This document shows, piece by piece, positions 21,877 to 32,710 of a DNA stretch of 64,000 nucleotides. The position numbers and the translations under genes were made by a program. This DNA is from Edaphochlamys debaryana. Lineage: Eukaryota; Chlorophyta; Chlorophyceae; Chlamydomonadales. Each line of letters opens with the position of its first letter. Within the stretch, counting starts at the first letter, position 1. Under the pieces are notes generated by a model, which was given only the letters and a program-made list of their open reading frames with translations, searched no databases and was not told the DNA's origin. The stretch covers positions 62,001-126,000 of the forward strand of contig JAEHOE010000034.1 of assembly GCA_016858145.1 (NCBI GenBank), in the 5' to 3' direction.

Positions 21877-23898
21877 TCGCCACAACCGCCAACAAGTCCA
21901 GCACTCCAGTCCATCGCTCCAGCACTTCAGGAAACGCTCCAGCAAGACACTTGCAAGCATTAACTTCTGACCTCGCTATAAGGGTAGGGTACGCGCTGTG
22001 GTACTAACCCCGAGGCCTTCACTAGGCCTACGTAGCCAAAGAGCCACGGAGACAGCACCGCCGTAGCTACGCGGCACCCGGCACCACGTGCCGTACACGC
22101 ATGGGGACATTCGTAGATAATAAAGGTTTCCTAGCTGCGCTACGCTCCGCAAGGAAACCAACATGTTCACCTCCAACACGCTCCTCAATGGCTGAGTCCT
22201 CATCACTTCATGCTGCCTTGCCTCCCTCCACGGGAGTGTGCGCCGTTGCTCCCAGCGCCGTACAACCCTAACCTCAACAACACGCGCCCCTGCTACCCCA
22301 CAAAACCGGCTACTCGGGCGCTTGCGACACCCTGCAGCGTATCACCAGCGCCGGTCCGCAGGCCCCGCCCATCCCGCTCACTCATCGGAATCATCGCTTC
22401 CAAGCACTTCGAAGCCGTCTTGACCTCGCGTCCCCACGTAATCCTCCTCCTCCGGCGCCGCCCGCACTCCTCCTTGTGCCCCCGGCGCCAGTGCGCCGAC
22501 TGGCACTCGTTGCAGCAGTAGCCCACCACCTTGCATCGTGAGCACTGCGCCAGCCGCACATCCGCCTCGCTATCCCCCGCCATGCTCTTGCAGGCGGGGT
22601 TGCCGCACACGGGCAGCACAGCATCCGCGGGCAGGCACGGCGGCACGAGATCCGCCGGCGCCGCGCCGTGCGGACGCGCAGGCCCGCTGACGCCGCCCTC
22701 CTCCATACACGTCCGGGCTTCCTCTAACAGGTCCTGCACCAGGCCCTCACCCTGCACGTCACCAGCCTCCACGTACGCCTCCCGCAGCTTGCCCGCAGCC
22801 TTCAGCAGCCGCGGCAGCGCGATTCCGTCGCCGCCCGCCGCCAGCCACCGCGTCGCCGCGTGCAGCACGCTCTCCGCCGCCCACCCGTGCAGCTCCTTAG
22901 CGTCGCCCTTGCCCGGCGGCGCCGCCAGCAGCTCCATCGCCGGCACCAGCACGGCGCCCACGCACAGCTCCCCCAGCAGCGCCTGCGCCCAGCCCCGCAT
23001 CCGGAAGCTGCTGTTCCGCCGCTCGCGGGACGAGGAGTCGGGGCACGTCTTGGGGTACCCGACCTCCACCAGCACGCTCACGCAGTACATGAAGCCAATG
23101 AGGGCCTTGGGCAGGCGGTCGCGGCTCGACGTGAGGAAGCCCCTGGCGGTCTTGGGCACGCTGGGCCGGTGCGCCAGCGCAGCCTGCAGCAGGCGCGAGA
23201 GCGACGGCAGCCAGGACGCCATGGCCAGGGCCAGCATCGCCCCCAGCTGCAGCTGCGCGCCGGAGCTGGAGCTGGGGCTGGGGCTGGCGCTGGGGCTGGA
23301 TGTGGTGTTGGAGTTGGAGATGGAGCCGGCCCCGCCGGCGGCGTCGCGTGCGGCGCTGGCCCCACCAGCCCCGCCCTGGGCACCACCAGCGCCGCCCTTG
23401 CTCGGGCTGGCGCTGGGGCTGGGGCTGGGGCTGGGCTTTGGGCTGCCGCCGTCCCGGCGGCGCGCGTGGATGCGGCGGCGCCAGAGGATGCTGCCGCTGG
23501 CGGCCGCCTCGAGCAGGGCCCGGACGCCCCGGTCCCTGGGCAGCGTCCACAGCATCTCGATTGCCTCCAGCACCGAGAACGCCACCGCGCCCTGCATGCC
23601 CCACGGCTCGAACAAGATGGTCTGGGCGATGGACGGCGTCATAGCCGACAGGGTCTTGCCCAGCGTCACCACCAGCGCCGCCGCCTGCCGCGGCGCGCCG
23701 TACGCGAGCATGTACGGCAGATGGTCGTACTGCGTGTCGTACGCCTCGTCGTCCGCGAGGCCTGCCATGATGAAGACTTCGAAGCCGCCCGTGCCCGCGC
23801 CCAGGCGCCGGAGCGTGCGCTCGAGGAGGGGCAGGGCCCCGCCGGCCAGCGCGGCGGTCACGTGTGGCGGCGCCGGGGCCAGCGGCAGCTCCAGGGGC

Positions 23899-23903
23899 GG
23901 CAC
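23899..23903. repeat. Left target-site duplication GGCAC
   Basis: The five bases just before the left LTR equal the five just after the right LTR (30,668-30,672), as made by a Ty3/gypsy integrase. Confidence 0.95.
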
Positions 23904-24289
23904 TGTTGTAGCGTGACCGGAAGGGCACGTGACGTTTCAGATACTCTGTTACGTGTCGAGTGACTCGTACAGTGTGAAGGCCTCGGTTACCCAACCGGGC
24001 CTATGCTCCCGACCTCCAGGGCTCTATCGCTGAGTCCTGTGAGCATACTCAGATGCCGTGCTATCGGATGATAGCAACGCATGCGAACAGACGCTTAGAA
24101 CCCGGGGTTACTGTCCCTACGGCTTCTGCCTGTGCGCAGGTGCCGTACGGGACCTCCCCTTGAAATAGCCTTCGCTGGCTCGTAGCCAGACACTTCGGAC
24201 GAGGCTAGCAAACCTCAAGCGTTGTGTGCCGGGTCATAACCGGCCTAAGACATTCGTTACGCTGACGCTAGACTCGCTTTCCGACAACA
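23904..24289 (+). repeat. Left LTR (386 bp)
   Basis: It starts TGTTGT and ends ACAACA, and it matches 30,282-30,667 at an exact offset of 6,378 with a single mismatch. The element's promoter should lie here. Confidence 0.97.
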
Positions 24290-24644
24290 TCTTTGGTGTC
24301 TTAGCATCGTTCTAACCCCGCACCTACGGTGGAAGCCGTAGTAGCTGAACTGGCTGAACTCAGCCCTCTGAGCTTATTGAAGGCGCAAGCCAGTCTCCGC
24401 CAGTATTGGGCGTCGGACCGATATTTCACCCTTCCCCGCTGCAACCGCTGCGGCGACATCCTGATGTCCGGACGACGCGTTTGCATCGTCGACAGCATCG
24501 CAAACAAGATCAAGTGTCTGTGCCTCCCGGCAAACGGTGCGCCAAAAGGCCACTTCTGAAACTGACCGTCGCGCCCTGCTCGCGGTCCGTTGAACTTCCG
24601 CACGTTGTGCTGCAGACCTTGACTTCTCAGACGACCCATCAGAC

Positions 24645-25929
24645 ATGGATAACGAGCAGCAGCAGCCGCTGGCTCCCCCGCCGGTTCTGGCCATGGAAGT
24701 TGAACCGGCGCCGGTTCAGCTCCCCGCCGCTGCTGACCCCATGGCCCCTGGCCCGGTGGATGCCGCAGTCCAGGGCGGGGCCCAGCCCCCGGCCCCGGGT
24801 GGAAACCCGGTGGTGCCTCAGAACCCGACCCTGGGCGGAGGCCCGGGGGGTGCCGTGGCGCAGGCGGAGGCCGTGCAGCCCGTGCAGCCCGCGGCCCCGC
24901 CCGCTCCGGTCGCGGCCGTCGCGCCGGCCGGCCCGGCGCCCTTCGACCACCAGGCCCTGGTGCAGATGCAGCTGCAGCTGATGCAGCAGATGCAGCAGCA
25001 GCAGGCCGCGTTCATGCAGGTAATCCCTGCTCTGATTCCTCGCGCACCGGCTGCCGAGCCTCAGAAGCCTCGCGGTAACCCCGCGAAGGGCACCCTGGCT
25101 CCCTTCACTGAGAGGGAGGACCCTGAGCGGTTCTTTGAGCGCTTTGAAATCTTTATGAGCTACGAGCGCACTCTGACCCCTCGCGATGCTCTCCTTTTCG
25201 CATGCCGCGACTACGCCGCCGCTGAATCCTACGCTCTGGCGCTCCCCTCTGATATCTCGCTGATCGCTCTGAAGGCAAGTTTCCTAGGGCGTTGGAGCAC
25301 GGAGGTGCTGTCGCGCAAGGAACGGGCCCGGGACGCGCTAGTGGGACGCTCGATCCTGATGGACGAGGTCAAGGGAGTGCGGGAGTACTCGCAGCGCTTC
25401 CAGGAGAAGGCCCGCGACGCGGGTTATCAGCCGGGGATTGTGGAAATGGACGATTTCACACTGATTCCGCTGTTCCAGAACGGCCTGACCCCCGCGCTGA
25501 AGTCAGAATGCGTCGTAGACGCCGAACAGAAGCCGTTTCGGTCGCTGACCGCGCTGATAAGCTGGGCGAGCGGTCGCGAGCGTGCCCTGCGGGCGCTCGC
25601 GAAACCCTCTTCGAAACCCACGCTTGCGTACGCTGAGCGCACGCCCCGCCCCCGTGTGAAACAGACCGGCAACAAGCGCCGCAACCTGCTGCCCGCGGTG
25701 GACGGTGGAGCGCACGAGCCCCCGTTCAAGCGCGTGCAAGCCCCGCAACGCGCAGGGGCGCGGCAGCAACCCGCTCGGACTGACCAAAATCCGGGGCCCG
25801 GATGGGCGCCTGCTGAGCCACCTGGAGTGGGGCATGTTCAAGGCCAAGGGCCTGTGCCTGACCTGCGGCCAGGCTGGCCACCGGGCCGCCGAGTGCCCCA
25901 ACAAGGAGAACAAGCCGCCCAAGAAGTAG
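24645..25929 (+). CDS. gag of the chromovirus, with an internal frame change
   Basis: The coat protein of the retroelement starts at ATG 24645 with a Pro/Ala/Gln-rich N-terminus. A typical gag core follows (FTEREDPERFFERFEIFMSY; LKASFLGRW; REYSQRFQEKARDAGY). The zinc knuckle CLTCGQAGHRAAEC (C-x2-C-x4-H-x4-C, about 25,856-25,900) is in a different frame, one base ahead of the start frame. The two frames overlap openly from 25,660 to 25,926, and by sense the switch falls near 25,730. The knuckle frame ends at TAG 25,927-25,929 and is the same frame as pol. The frame change could be a mutation in this copy, a sequence error, or a programmed shift. Confidence 0.85.
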
Positions 25930-28900
25930 GGGGTTACCCAGTTATGCGACAGTGGCTCGCTTGCTGGGTGTGCGTCGTTGGGCGCTGGTCGCGCATCGCC
26001 GGAAAGCGGTCGCACCTGTGCTGTTGAGGAGTTAACCCGGTCTGGAGGGACCTCAGGGGTTACTGAGCGTGTGGGCACGCTCGTGAAGGAAGGGGCGCAA
26101 GCCTGTGAAAAGAAGACGGGCACCGACGTAGTCTCGCGGTTTGTCCGGATGGACTTAGTCGCAGAAGCTGCTGCTGAACTCGGTCGCGAGTTCACTACGG
26201 ATGCGTTCGCTGATAGCAGAGGCTGTAACGCAGTGGCGAAGAACTTTGCCTCTGCGACCCGACCCTTTCCGACCCTCGACTGCACTGGCCACTCTGTGTG
26301 GTTTCGACCACCTGATTCTCAGCTTGCTCCGTTCTTGCGGCATTTTGCGCGCTGCAAAGAACATGACCCGAGCACTACAGCGGCCTTGCTGGTCCCCGCT
26401 GCGCTCCGTGGAGCATTTCGCAGCCTGTTGTCGTCGCGGTGGCGCCTCTGGCGTACACTGCCTCCTGGGACTCAGCTGTTTGATGCCGCTTGCGGGTTTG
26501 ATACACCCCCGCCAGAAACAGAGGCCTGGGAGGTCTGGTTGAGCCCTCCCGAAGCCGATGCGACAGAACCGAAGTGCGCTGCAGCTGATAACTCGGACGA
26601 AGGTCTTGATATCTTCCTTGGGGTGTTGAGCGGGGCGCGTGTGCGTTCCCTCGCGGACAACGGGTCCACTCACACCTTCATTGCTGACGACCTCGCCCGA
26701 CAGCTCGGCTTACGTCTGGAGCCCACGCTGTTTGCACCTGTTCGCATGGCTGATGGGAGTGAAGCACCCATCCTGGGCGAGAGCCGCGTTCCGTTCCGGC
26801 TCGGCCCTTTGAAAACCACACTTCGCGTGTTGGTACTGCCGAAACTGACCGCCTCTGTTGACCTGATCATGGGACGCGATTTCCTGAAGCGTTTTAGAAC
26901 TCGGATATGCACTGGCGAGTCTGCGCTGGAGCTCCAACAGCCTGGTACGGGACGTTGGGTTACAGTTCGCGCGCTCGGCGCGGAAGCGCTCCCGGTGCCG
27001 ACCGCTTCAGACGGCGCGCTCTCGGCCGCGCCTCAGGTTGCTTTGCTTGAGGAAGGTCAGACCATTACTTCGGTTAAGATGGTCTCGGCCAAGCGAGCCT
27101 CCAAGGACCTGCTGACTCTTGGGGCGAGAGGTGTGATGGTTTGGGTGCGGGAGGCGGATGCCCCTGGCTCGCCCGAGGTGGACACCTCTGGCCCCCTTCT
27201 CTCGGCACCTCTCCTGAACACTGCTGAGGCTGCGCCTGGTCCAGCGCCCAAGCCTCTTGAGCCCCCGGGTTTGGTGCTGCCCCCGGAAGCAGACCAGAAC
27301 CCCACGCTACGCTCTGTGCTCTCTGACTTTGCGGACGTGTTTGCTCCCCTGACTGGGCTGCCTCCCCTGCGTGAGCTCCCCGTCAAGCACACGATCCCTC
27401 TGAAGCCTGGGTCCCAGCCCACTCATAGACCTCAGTTTAGGCTCTCGCCTACCGAACTGGCTGAGGTCCAGAAACAGGTCAAAGACCTGTTGGCCAAAGG
27501 GTTCATCCGACCATCCACCTCCCCGTACGGCGCCCCCGTACTCTTCGTACAGAAGAAAACAGGGGACCTGAGGATGTGTATCGATTATAGATCTTTGAAC
27601 AAGCTGACAATTCAGAACCGGTACCCACTGCCCCGCATTGATGATACCCTTGACCGACTTGCGGGGGCCACGGTCTTTACGGCCCTGGACTTGACCTCTG
27701 GGTACCACCAGATTCGGATTGACCCCTCTGACGTGGAGAAGACTGCCTTCACCACCCCTCTGGGCCATTTTGAGTGGCTGGTACTGCCGTTCGGCTTGGT
27801 CAATGCCCCAAGCTCGTTCCAGGCAGCCATGTCAGCCACGCTGGCACCCTTCATCAGAGCGGGCTTTGTTACAGTGTACCTGGATGACATTTTAGTGTAC
27901 TCCAAAAGCCCTGAAGAGCACGAAAAGCACCTCAGATTGGTGCTGGCCAAGTTGCGGGAACGGCAACTTTTGGTCAAAATGAGCAAGTGCGAATTTTGGC
28001 GACCGGAAGTAAAGTACTTGGGCCACGTCGTGAGTGCTAAGGGCATCCGGATGGATCCCAAGAAGGTTGAGGTCATCAAGGCCTGGCCTAGGCCTCGTGA
28101 CATGACAGAACTGCGGTCCTTTGTGGGCCTGGCCAACTACTTCCGCCGCTTCATTGCCGGTTTCGGAGCACTGTCGGCTCCTCTGACTGAGCTCTTCAAG
28201 CTCCCCAAGCTGCCTGAGCATTGGCCTTCCCAGGCGTTGCGAGCCTTTGACGCTGTGAAAGAACGGCTGTCTACTGATGTGGTGTTGAGCTTTCCTGACT
28301 TCTCGAAACCCTTTGAGGTCGTCTCCGATGCCTCCCTGAATGGCACGGGCGCCGCCCTGCTTCAGGAGGGTCGACCCGTGGCTTTCGCAAGCAAGAAATT
28401 CTCTCCTGCTGAACGGAATTACACCACCGGCGAGCAAGAACTGCTGGGTGTGGTTAACGCTCTTAGGGAGTGGAGGTGCTACCTCCAGAGCTCGATCCCG
28501 TTCACCCTTGTGACGGATCACCACCCTCTGACCTTTCTGAAAACTCAAGCCCATCTGAGTAGGCGGCAAGCCCGCTGGGTTGAGTTCCTGGAGACTTTCC
28601 ATTTCGAATGGGTCTACAGGCCTGGCAAGCTAAACGTGGTGGCAGATGCACTCTCGCGCCTGCCCACACTTGCCCTGATGGACGCGGCAGCCGGACGGCA
28701 CCCGCGTTCAGTCACAGACCCCCTGGACGGACTTCGAGCCCGCCTGCTCTCTGCTCTTGAGCATGATACCTGGTTCCAGGACCCAGCCAACGTGGCAGGG
28801 CTGGCTAAGACCCAGGAGGGTCTGTACCTCCGCGAGGAGGGGGAGGGCGAGTGGAAGATCCTCGTCCCCAACGATCCTGAACTACGCCGCGAATTAATTT

Positions 28901-30243
28901 CTCGTGCGCATGCTGACCCCCTGGCTGGGCATCCTGGACGGGATGGGACTGTGGCTATCTTGCGCCGCCGTCTGACCTGGCCCTCTCTGGCCGCTGATGT
29001 GGCTGAGCATGTGCGAGGCTGTCAAGCCTGCCAGCGCAATAAGCCTGCTTCGGGAAAGCCCCTTGGCACGCTTCAGCCTCTGGAAATCCCCTCTGAACCA
29101 TGGGAGAGCGTGTCCATGGACTTCGTGTTTGGACTGCCTCCAACCCAGGGCCGTGCTAACGACGGTGTTCTGGTGTTCGTTGATCGACTGACCAAAATGG
29201 TTCACCTAGTGCCGTGCAAGGAAAAGGGCCTTAACGGGCGTAAGGCTGCTGAGCTGTACTTCTCCACGGTTGTGCGGTTACACGGGGTGCCGCTGTCCGT
29301 TGTTGCGGACAGGGACCCGCGGTGGACTGGCGACTTTATGGAGACGCTGATGGCTAGGCTTGGAACCCGACGGAACTTGTCCTCGGCTTTCCATCCCGAA
29401 TCCGACGGGCAGACTGAGCGAGTGAACCGAGTTCTCGGAGATATGCTCCGCAACTACTGTGACTCGTCTTCTCAGGCCCAGTGGGATCGCTGGCTGCCAG
29501 CAGCAGAATTCGCCATCAACAATGCTCGCAACCGGTCAACCGGAGAGTCACCCTTCTTCCTGAATTACGGTTTCCACCCTCGCACTCCGCTGCTGCGCGA
29601 GTTGGCAGGAGGTGACCCTGACGCGCGTCGCTATATTGAGACGTACGCAACACGCCTGGCTGCCGCTCGGCGGTGTTTGCAAGAAGCGCGAGAGCGCGCA
29701 AAATCTGATGCTGACCGCCACCGCCGACCCTCGCCGTTTGCGCCTGGGCAACTGGTTTGGCTAAGTACTCGAAACCTGAACATGGGCCCTAGCCCTCAGA
29801 AGCTGATGCCGCGGTACATCGGACCTTTCCCGATAACCGAGGATATGGGAGGTCGGGGCGTCGCGTTTCGCCTGGCCCTGCCCTCTGAATACGCGTTTCA
29901 CAACGTGTTTCATGCTTCGCTGCTTCGGCCTTATGTTCCGTCCGCTGATGGAACGCCGACGGGTGTAAACCCCCCTGACACGGCTCCGGCGGCAGCCCCC
30001 GAGGCTGCGCCGCCGGCCCCCGTGGTTGCGGTTGATGCCGCGGGACGCCCAACCGCCAAGGTTGAAGCGATCCTTCGCCACGAGACCAAGCAGCTGCGCA
30101 CTCGTCAGATGCACCGCTTTTTGGTCAAGTGGGAGGGCTTGCCCCGTGAGGCAGCCTCCTGGGTAGCAGATGCTGCCATCACTGACAGGGCGCTGGTGGA
30201 TGCCTACTGGGCAGCCCAGCCCGTGCCCATGGACTCTTCGTGA
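25930..30243 (+). CDS. pol of the chromovirus: PR, RT, RNase H, integrase, chromodomain
   Basis: An unbroken frame runs from just after the gag TAG to the stop at 30,241-30,243. It may be made by readthrough of that TAG, or start at the first in-frame ATG (26,149). In order: an extra N-terminal domain (26,149-26,560, with [11 protein letters not shown] and [13 protein letters not shown]); a protease with [10 protein letters not shown] at 26,653 (DNG instead of the usual DSG/DTG); reverse transcriptase with YLDD at 27,877-27,888; RNase H ([14 protein letters not shown]...TDHHPL...NVVADALSR); integrase with an H-H-C-C finger (HPG...CQACQRNK, about 28,930-29,040) and the D-D-E core ([26 protein letters not shown]); a GPY/F-like [10 protein letters not shown]; and a chromodomain ([16 protein letters not shown], about 30,058-30,220). 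Confidence 0.97.
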   Translation, partial: GVTQLCDSGSLAGCASLGAGRASPESGRTCAVEELTRSGGTSGVTERVGTLVKEGAQACEKKTGTDVVSRFVRMDLVAEAAAELGREFTTDAFADSRGCNAVAKNFASATRPFPTLDCTGHSVWFRPPDSQLAPFLRHFARCKEHDPSTTAALLVPAALRGAFRSLLSSRWRLWRTLPPGTQLFDAACGFDTPPPETEAWEVWLSPPEADATEPKCAAADNSDEGLDIFLGVLSGARVRSLADNGSTHTFIADDLARQLGLRLEPTLFAPVRMADGSEAPILGESRVPFRLGPLKTTLRVLVLPKLTASVDLIMGRDFLKRFRTRICTGESALELQQPGTGRWVTVRALGAEALPVPTASDGALSAAPQVALLEEGQTITSVKMVSAKRASKDLLTLGARGVMVWVREADAPGSPEVDTSGPLLSAPLLNTAEAAPGPAPKPLEPPGLVLPPEADQNPTLRSVLSDFADVFAPLTGLPPLRELPVKHTIPLKPGSQPTHRPQFRLSPTELAEVQKQVKDLLAKGFIRPSTSPYGAPVLFVQKKTGDLRMCIDYRSLNKLTIQNRYPLPRIDDTLDRLAGATVFTALDLTSGYHQIRIDPSDVEKTAFTTPLGHFEWLVLPFGLVNAPSSFQAAMSATLAPFIRAGFVTVYLDDILVYSKSPEEHEKHLRLVLAKLRERQLLVKMSKCEFWRPEVKYLGHVVSAKGIRMDPKKVEVIKAWPRPRDMTELRSFVGLANYFRRFIAGFGALSAPLTELFKLPKLPEHWPSQALRAFDAVKERLSTDVVLSFPDFSKPFEVVSDASLNGTGAALLQEGRPVAFASKKFSPAERNYTTGEQELLGVVNALREWRCYLQSSIPFTLVTDHHPLTFLKTQAHLSRRQARWVEFLETFHFEWVYRPGKLNVVADALSRLPTLALMDAAAGRHPRSVTDPLDGLRARLLSALEHDTWFQDPANVAGLAKTQEGLYLREEGEGEWKILVPNDPELRRELISRAHADPLAGHPGRDGTVAILRRRLTWPSLAADVAEHVRGCQACQRNKPASGKPLGTLQPLEIPSEPWESVSMDFVFGLPPTQGRANDGVLVFVDRLTKMVHLVPCKEKGLNGRKAAELYFSTVVRLHGVPLSVVADRDPRWTGDFMETLMARLGTRRNLSSAFHPESDGQTERVNRVLGDMLRNYCDSSSQAQWDRWLPAAEFAINNARNRSTGESPFFLNYGFHPRTPLLRELAGGDPDARRYIETYATRLAAARRCLQEARERAKSDADRHRRPSPFAPGQLVWLSTRNLNMGPSPQKLMPRYIGPFPITEDMGGRGVAFRLALPSEYAFHNVFHASLLRPYVPSADGTPTGVNPPDTAPAAAPEAAPPAPVVAVDAAGRPTAKVEAILRHETKQLRTRQMHRFLVKWEGLPREAASWVADAAITDRALVDAYWAAQPVPMDSS

Positions 30244-30281
30244 AATCTGTTGAGGACAACAGCTCCTAAGAAGGGGCGTGA

Positions 30282-30667
30282 TGTTGTAGCGTGACCGGAA
30301 GGGCACGTGACGTTTCAGATACTCTGTTACGTGTCGAGTGACTCGTACAGTGTGAAGGCCTCGGTTACCCAACCGGGCCTATGCTCCCGACCTCCAGGGC
30401 TCTATCGCTGAGTCCTGTGAGCATACTCAGATGCCGTGCTATCGGATGATAGCAACGCATGCGAACAGACGCTTAGAACCCGGGGTTACTGTCCCTACGG
30501 CTTCTGCCTGTGCGCAGGTGCCGTACGGGACCTCCCCTTGAAATAGCCTTCGCTGGCTCGTAGCCAGACACTTCGGACGAGGCTAGCAAACCTCAAGCGT
30601 TGTGTGCCGGGTCATAACCGGCCTAAGACATTCGTTACGCTGACGCTAGACTCGCTATCCGACAACA
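30282..30667 (+). repeat. Right LTR (386 bp)
   Basis: Copy of the left LTR with one mismatch, followed directly by the GGCAC target duplication at 30,668-30,672. Confidence 0.97.
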
Positions 30668-32261
30668 GGCACGGCCAGCGGCGAGGGCTCGGCGTCTGCA
30701 GCATGGCGACCAGAGCAGCACGTATGAGACCGACCATGCGTGTGCTTCAGGTCAACCAGAGAGGAGTCAAACCCCGAGCACCCAGCGTACCCGGAGTCCC
30801 GGTACCAAGCCCCCACCATTCCACCACAACCTCCGGCCAGCCTCTCGCTCACACAGGCCAAGGCACAGCCCCCACCTGTGGGCTCCACCGCGAAGCATCC
30901 GTCCATGAGCCTGCGGATACTCGCGCCTAGGGCCATGAGCTCCGGCATGATGGACACGTACGACACGTGGTCAACGATGCCGGTGGCCAACCGCCACGCG
31001 TCCCTGGCGGCCGCCGCCATCCAGGGCCGCGGGCCGCCCTGCAGCTGCTCCGCCAGGAGCCCCTGCAAGACGTCTAGGGCCTGCAGGGAGGCCTCGGCGA
31101 TCGCCTTATCCCGCTCTGGCGGGGTTGGTTGCTGCGCCTTGGAGGAGCTGGGGCCGCCGCCGCCGCGCCGCTGCCGCCTGCAGCACCGTGGCGCTCCTTG
31201 AACTCCCGCGCCCAGCGCACGCCCAGCGACCCCGCCCGCAGGAGCACCTGCGCGGCCGTGCGCGCACCGAGCCAGTCGGGCGAAGGCGCCGCGCCAGACG
31301 GGGCGCAGGACGCCTCCAGCTGTTGGTGGCAGGCGTCGAGCATGGCCTTGATGGCACTGCCTCGCAGCCCGCTGCCGACCCTCCATCCCTCCCCGTCGCC
31401 GTCACCGCCACCGTTGACCGGGGAAGCCCAGGGAAACGCCGTCAGCTGAGGCGGCAGGCCCCAGGCCGCGCCCCCGTCCTCCGCCGCAGCCACCGCCACG
31501 CCGACCGCCATAGCGGCGTGCATGGCGCACGGGCCCAGCACGGCCGATTGGAGCCGCTCCGCAGTCTCTGGGTCCGGGTCCGGCCTCGACTCGCCCGGCT
31601 CCGCCTCCGGTAGCCCATCGCCGCTCGCCTGCTCGAAAGCATTGACCAGGCTCTTGTAAGCCATGCAGTTCCACACCGTTTTGGTACGGAGCACGGGGGC
31701 CAGCGCCGGCACCGCGCCACTCCCTGCCACGCGCAGCAGCGTCAGCAGCAGGCGCCCGGCGTGTTCCATGAGGAGGCTCTCGTCCAGGGCCCAGGATAGT
31801 TCCCGTCGGAGGTCGCTCTTGAGGCCGAGCGCTTGGTCGAAGATCCCGATGGCGAGGATGGTGGAGAGCTCCAGGGCATCTGACCCCTGGACCAGGAGGC
31901 GGAGGCAGGGCGGGGAGGGCTGGGCCGGGCCGGCGCTTGCGGCTGCTGCTGCGGGACCGGCAGCGGCGGCCGGTGGGGCGCGGGGCACAGCGGAGGGCCC
32001 GGCGGCGGCTGCCGGGGTCGCGGCGGCCGCCGGGCCGGCGGGCGCAGCGGATGGCCCGGCGGCGGCTGCCGGGGGGGCGTTGGCGAAGGGTAGCAGCAGC
32101 TCTGTCGCTGCGGCCATCTGCCGGGCGCAGGCGTGCAGGGCGTGGGTGCGCAGCAGCAGGTCTGCCAGCTGGTGCCCCGGCGGAGCAAATACGGAAGAGC
32201 GATGAGCATATGGTATAGCAGGTCGGTTCCACGGCCTTGCAAGGCCCTAGCGCCCTGGGCC

Positions 32262-32367
32262 GAAACCCGGACAAATAGCTTGCATGCCCCTGGTGCCCTG
32301 GCCCCCTCATACCCTACCGCCCCCCCTCCCTGCCTGGCCTATCTGTCCCCTGAAACCCGGACGAACA
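32262..32367. repeat. Exon-end duplication in the MYND gene
   Basis: AAACCCGGAC followed by a near-identical AAxAG tail occurs at 32,262-32,278 and 32,351-32,367. The second position is the end of the exon encoding GALFVR and its presumed donor; the first is in the following intron. Confidence 0.55.
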
Positions 32368-32710
32368 GCGCACCCGGCTCGGTCTTGATCCAGAGCAGTT
32401 TGCTGGCTAGCTTTCCCAAGGCTGTCGCAGTCATGGAGCGGGCGTCCAGGCGCGCTGCGGCCTGGGCGGTCAAGACCGGCTCAACGGGGGCGCGTGCGAG
32501 GATGGCGACGACACGCAGGAGTGCACCGAGTACACCCGGTTGAGCCAGAATGACCTCAGCGGCCTTCTGGGCTGCATCACCAGTGGTCTCTGAGAAGAAG
32601 ACATAGATCGTGTGAGCGTGCTCGGTGGTCACATCCAGCTGAACCGCATCACCCACTGATCCCAGCCGACTAGCTGCAGCGACGAGCTCCTTTGGCAGCC
32701 GTGATCACCG

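Larger units (their letters stand above)
23904..30667 (+). mobile_element. Ty3/gypsy chromovirus, full length, 6,764 bp
   Basis: This is a complete LTR retrotransposon: two 386-bp LTRs, gag, pol and a purine tract AAGAAGGGG just before the right LTR. The order protease-RT-RNase H-integrase and a C-terminal chromodomain place it among chromoviruses. It is flanked by GGCAC duplications and inserted antisense into an exon of the MYND gene. Reading the two LTRs side by side, I found one difference in 386 positions (T at 24,279, A at 30,657), so the insertion is very young. No clear tRNA primer-binding site was recognised right after the left LTR. Confidence 0.97.
22293..32710 (-). pseudogene. MYND zinc-finger protein gene split by a retrotransposon
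   Basis: This belongs to the expanded algal MYND-finger family; function unknown. The 5' part reads SKLLWIKTEPGALF (exon about 32,710-32,350), LLLRTHALHACARQMAAATE onward (about 32,185 to 31,130), and DKAIAEASLQALDVLQGLL through FAVEPT, ending at donor 30,876. The next exon starts at 30,695 and is interrupted after 28 bp by the element at 23,904-30,667. It resumes at 23,903 and runs to the stop at 22,293. Across the insertion the reading frame rejoins (PSPL then PPLELPL). The C-terminus has the MYND finger, C-x4-C...C-x2-C...YCCNECQSAHW...HKEEC. A further one-base frame change lies in a (GCG)n tract at about 31,110-31,190, either a mutation or a sequence error. The first exon and start codon were not found. 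Confidence 0.8.

Noticed and set aside
22531..23916. 461-codon plus-strand open frame
   Set aside because: It is the antisense shadow of the MYND gene exon; that strand has the zinc finger and family motifs, this one only GC-driven composition.
24290..24310. tRNA primer-binding site after the left LTR
   Set aside because: TTTGGTGTC... is suggestive, but I could not match it to a known tRNA 3' end with confidence.
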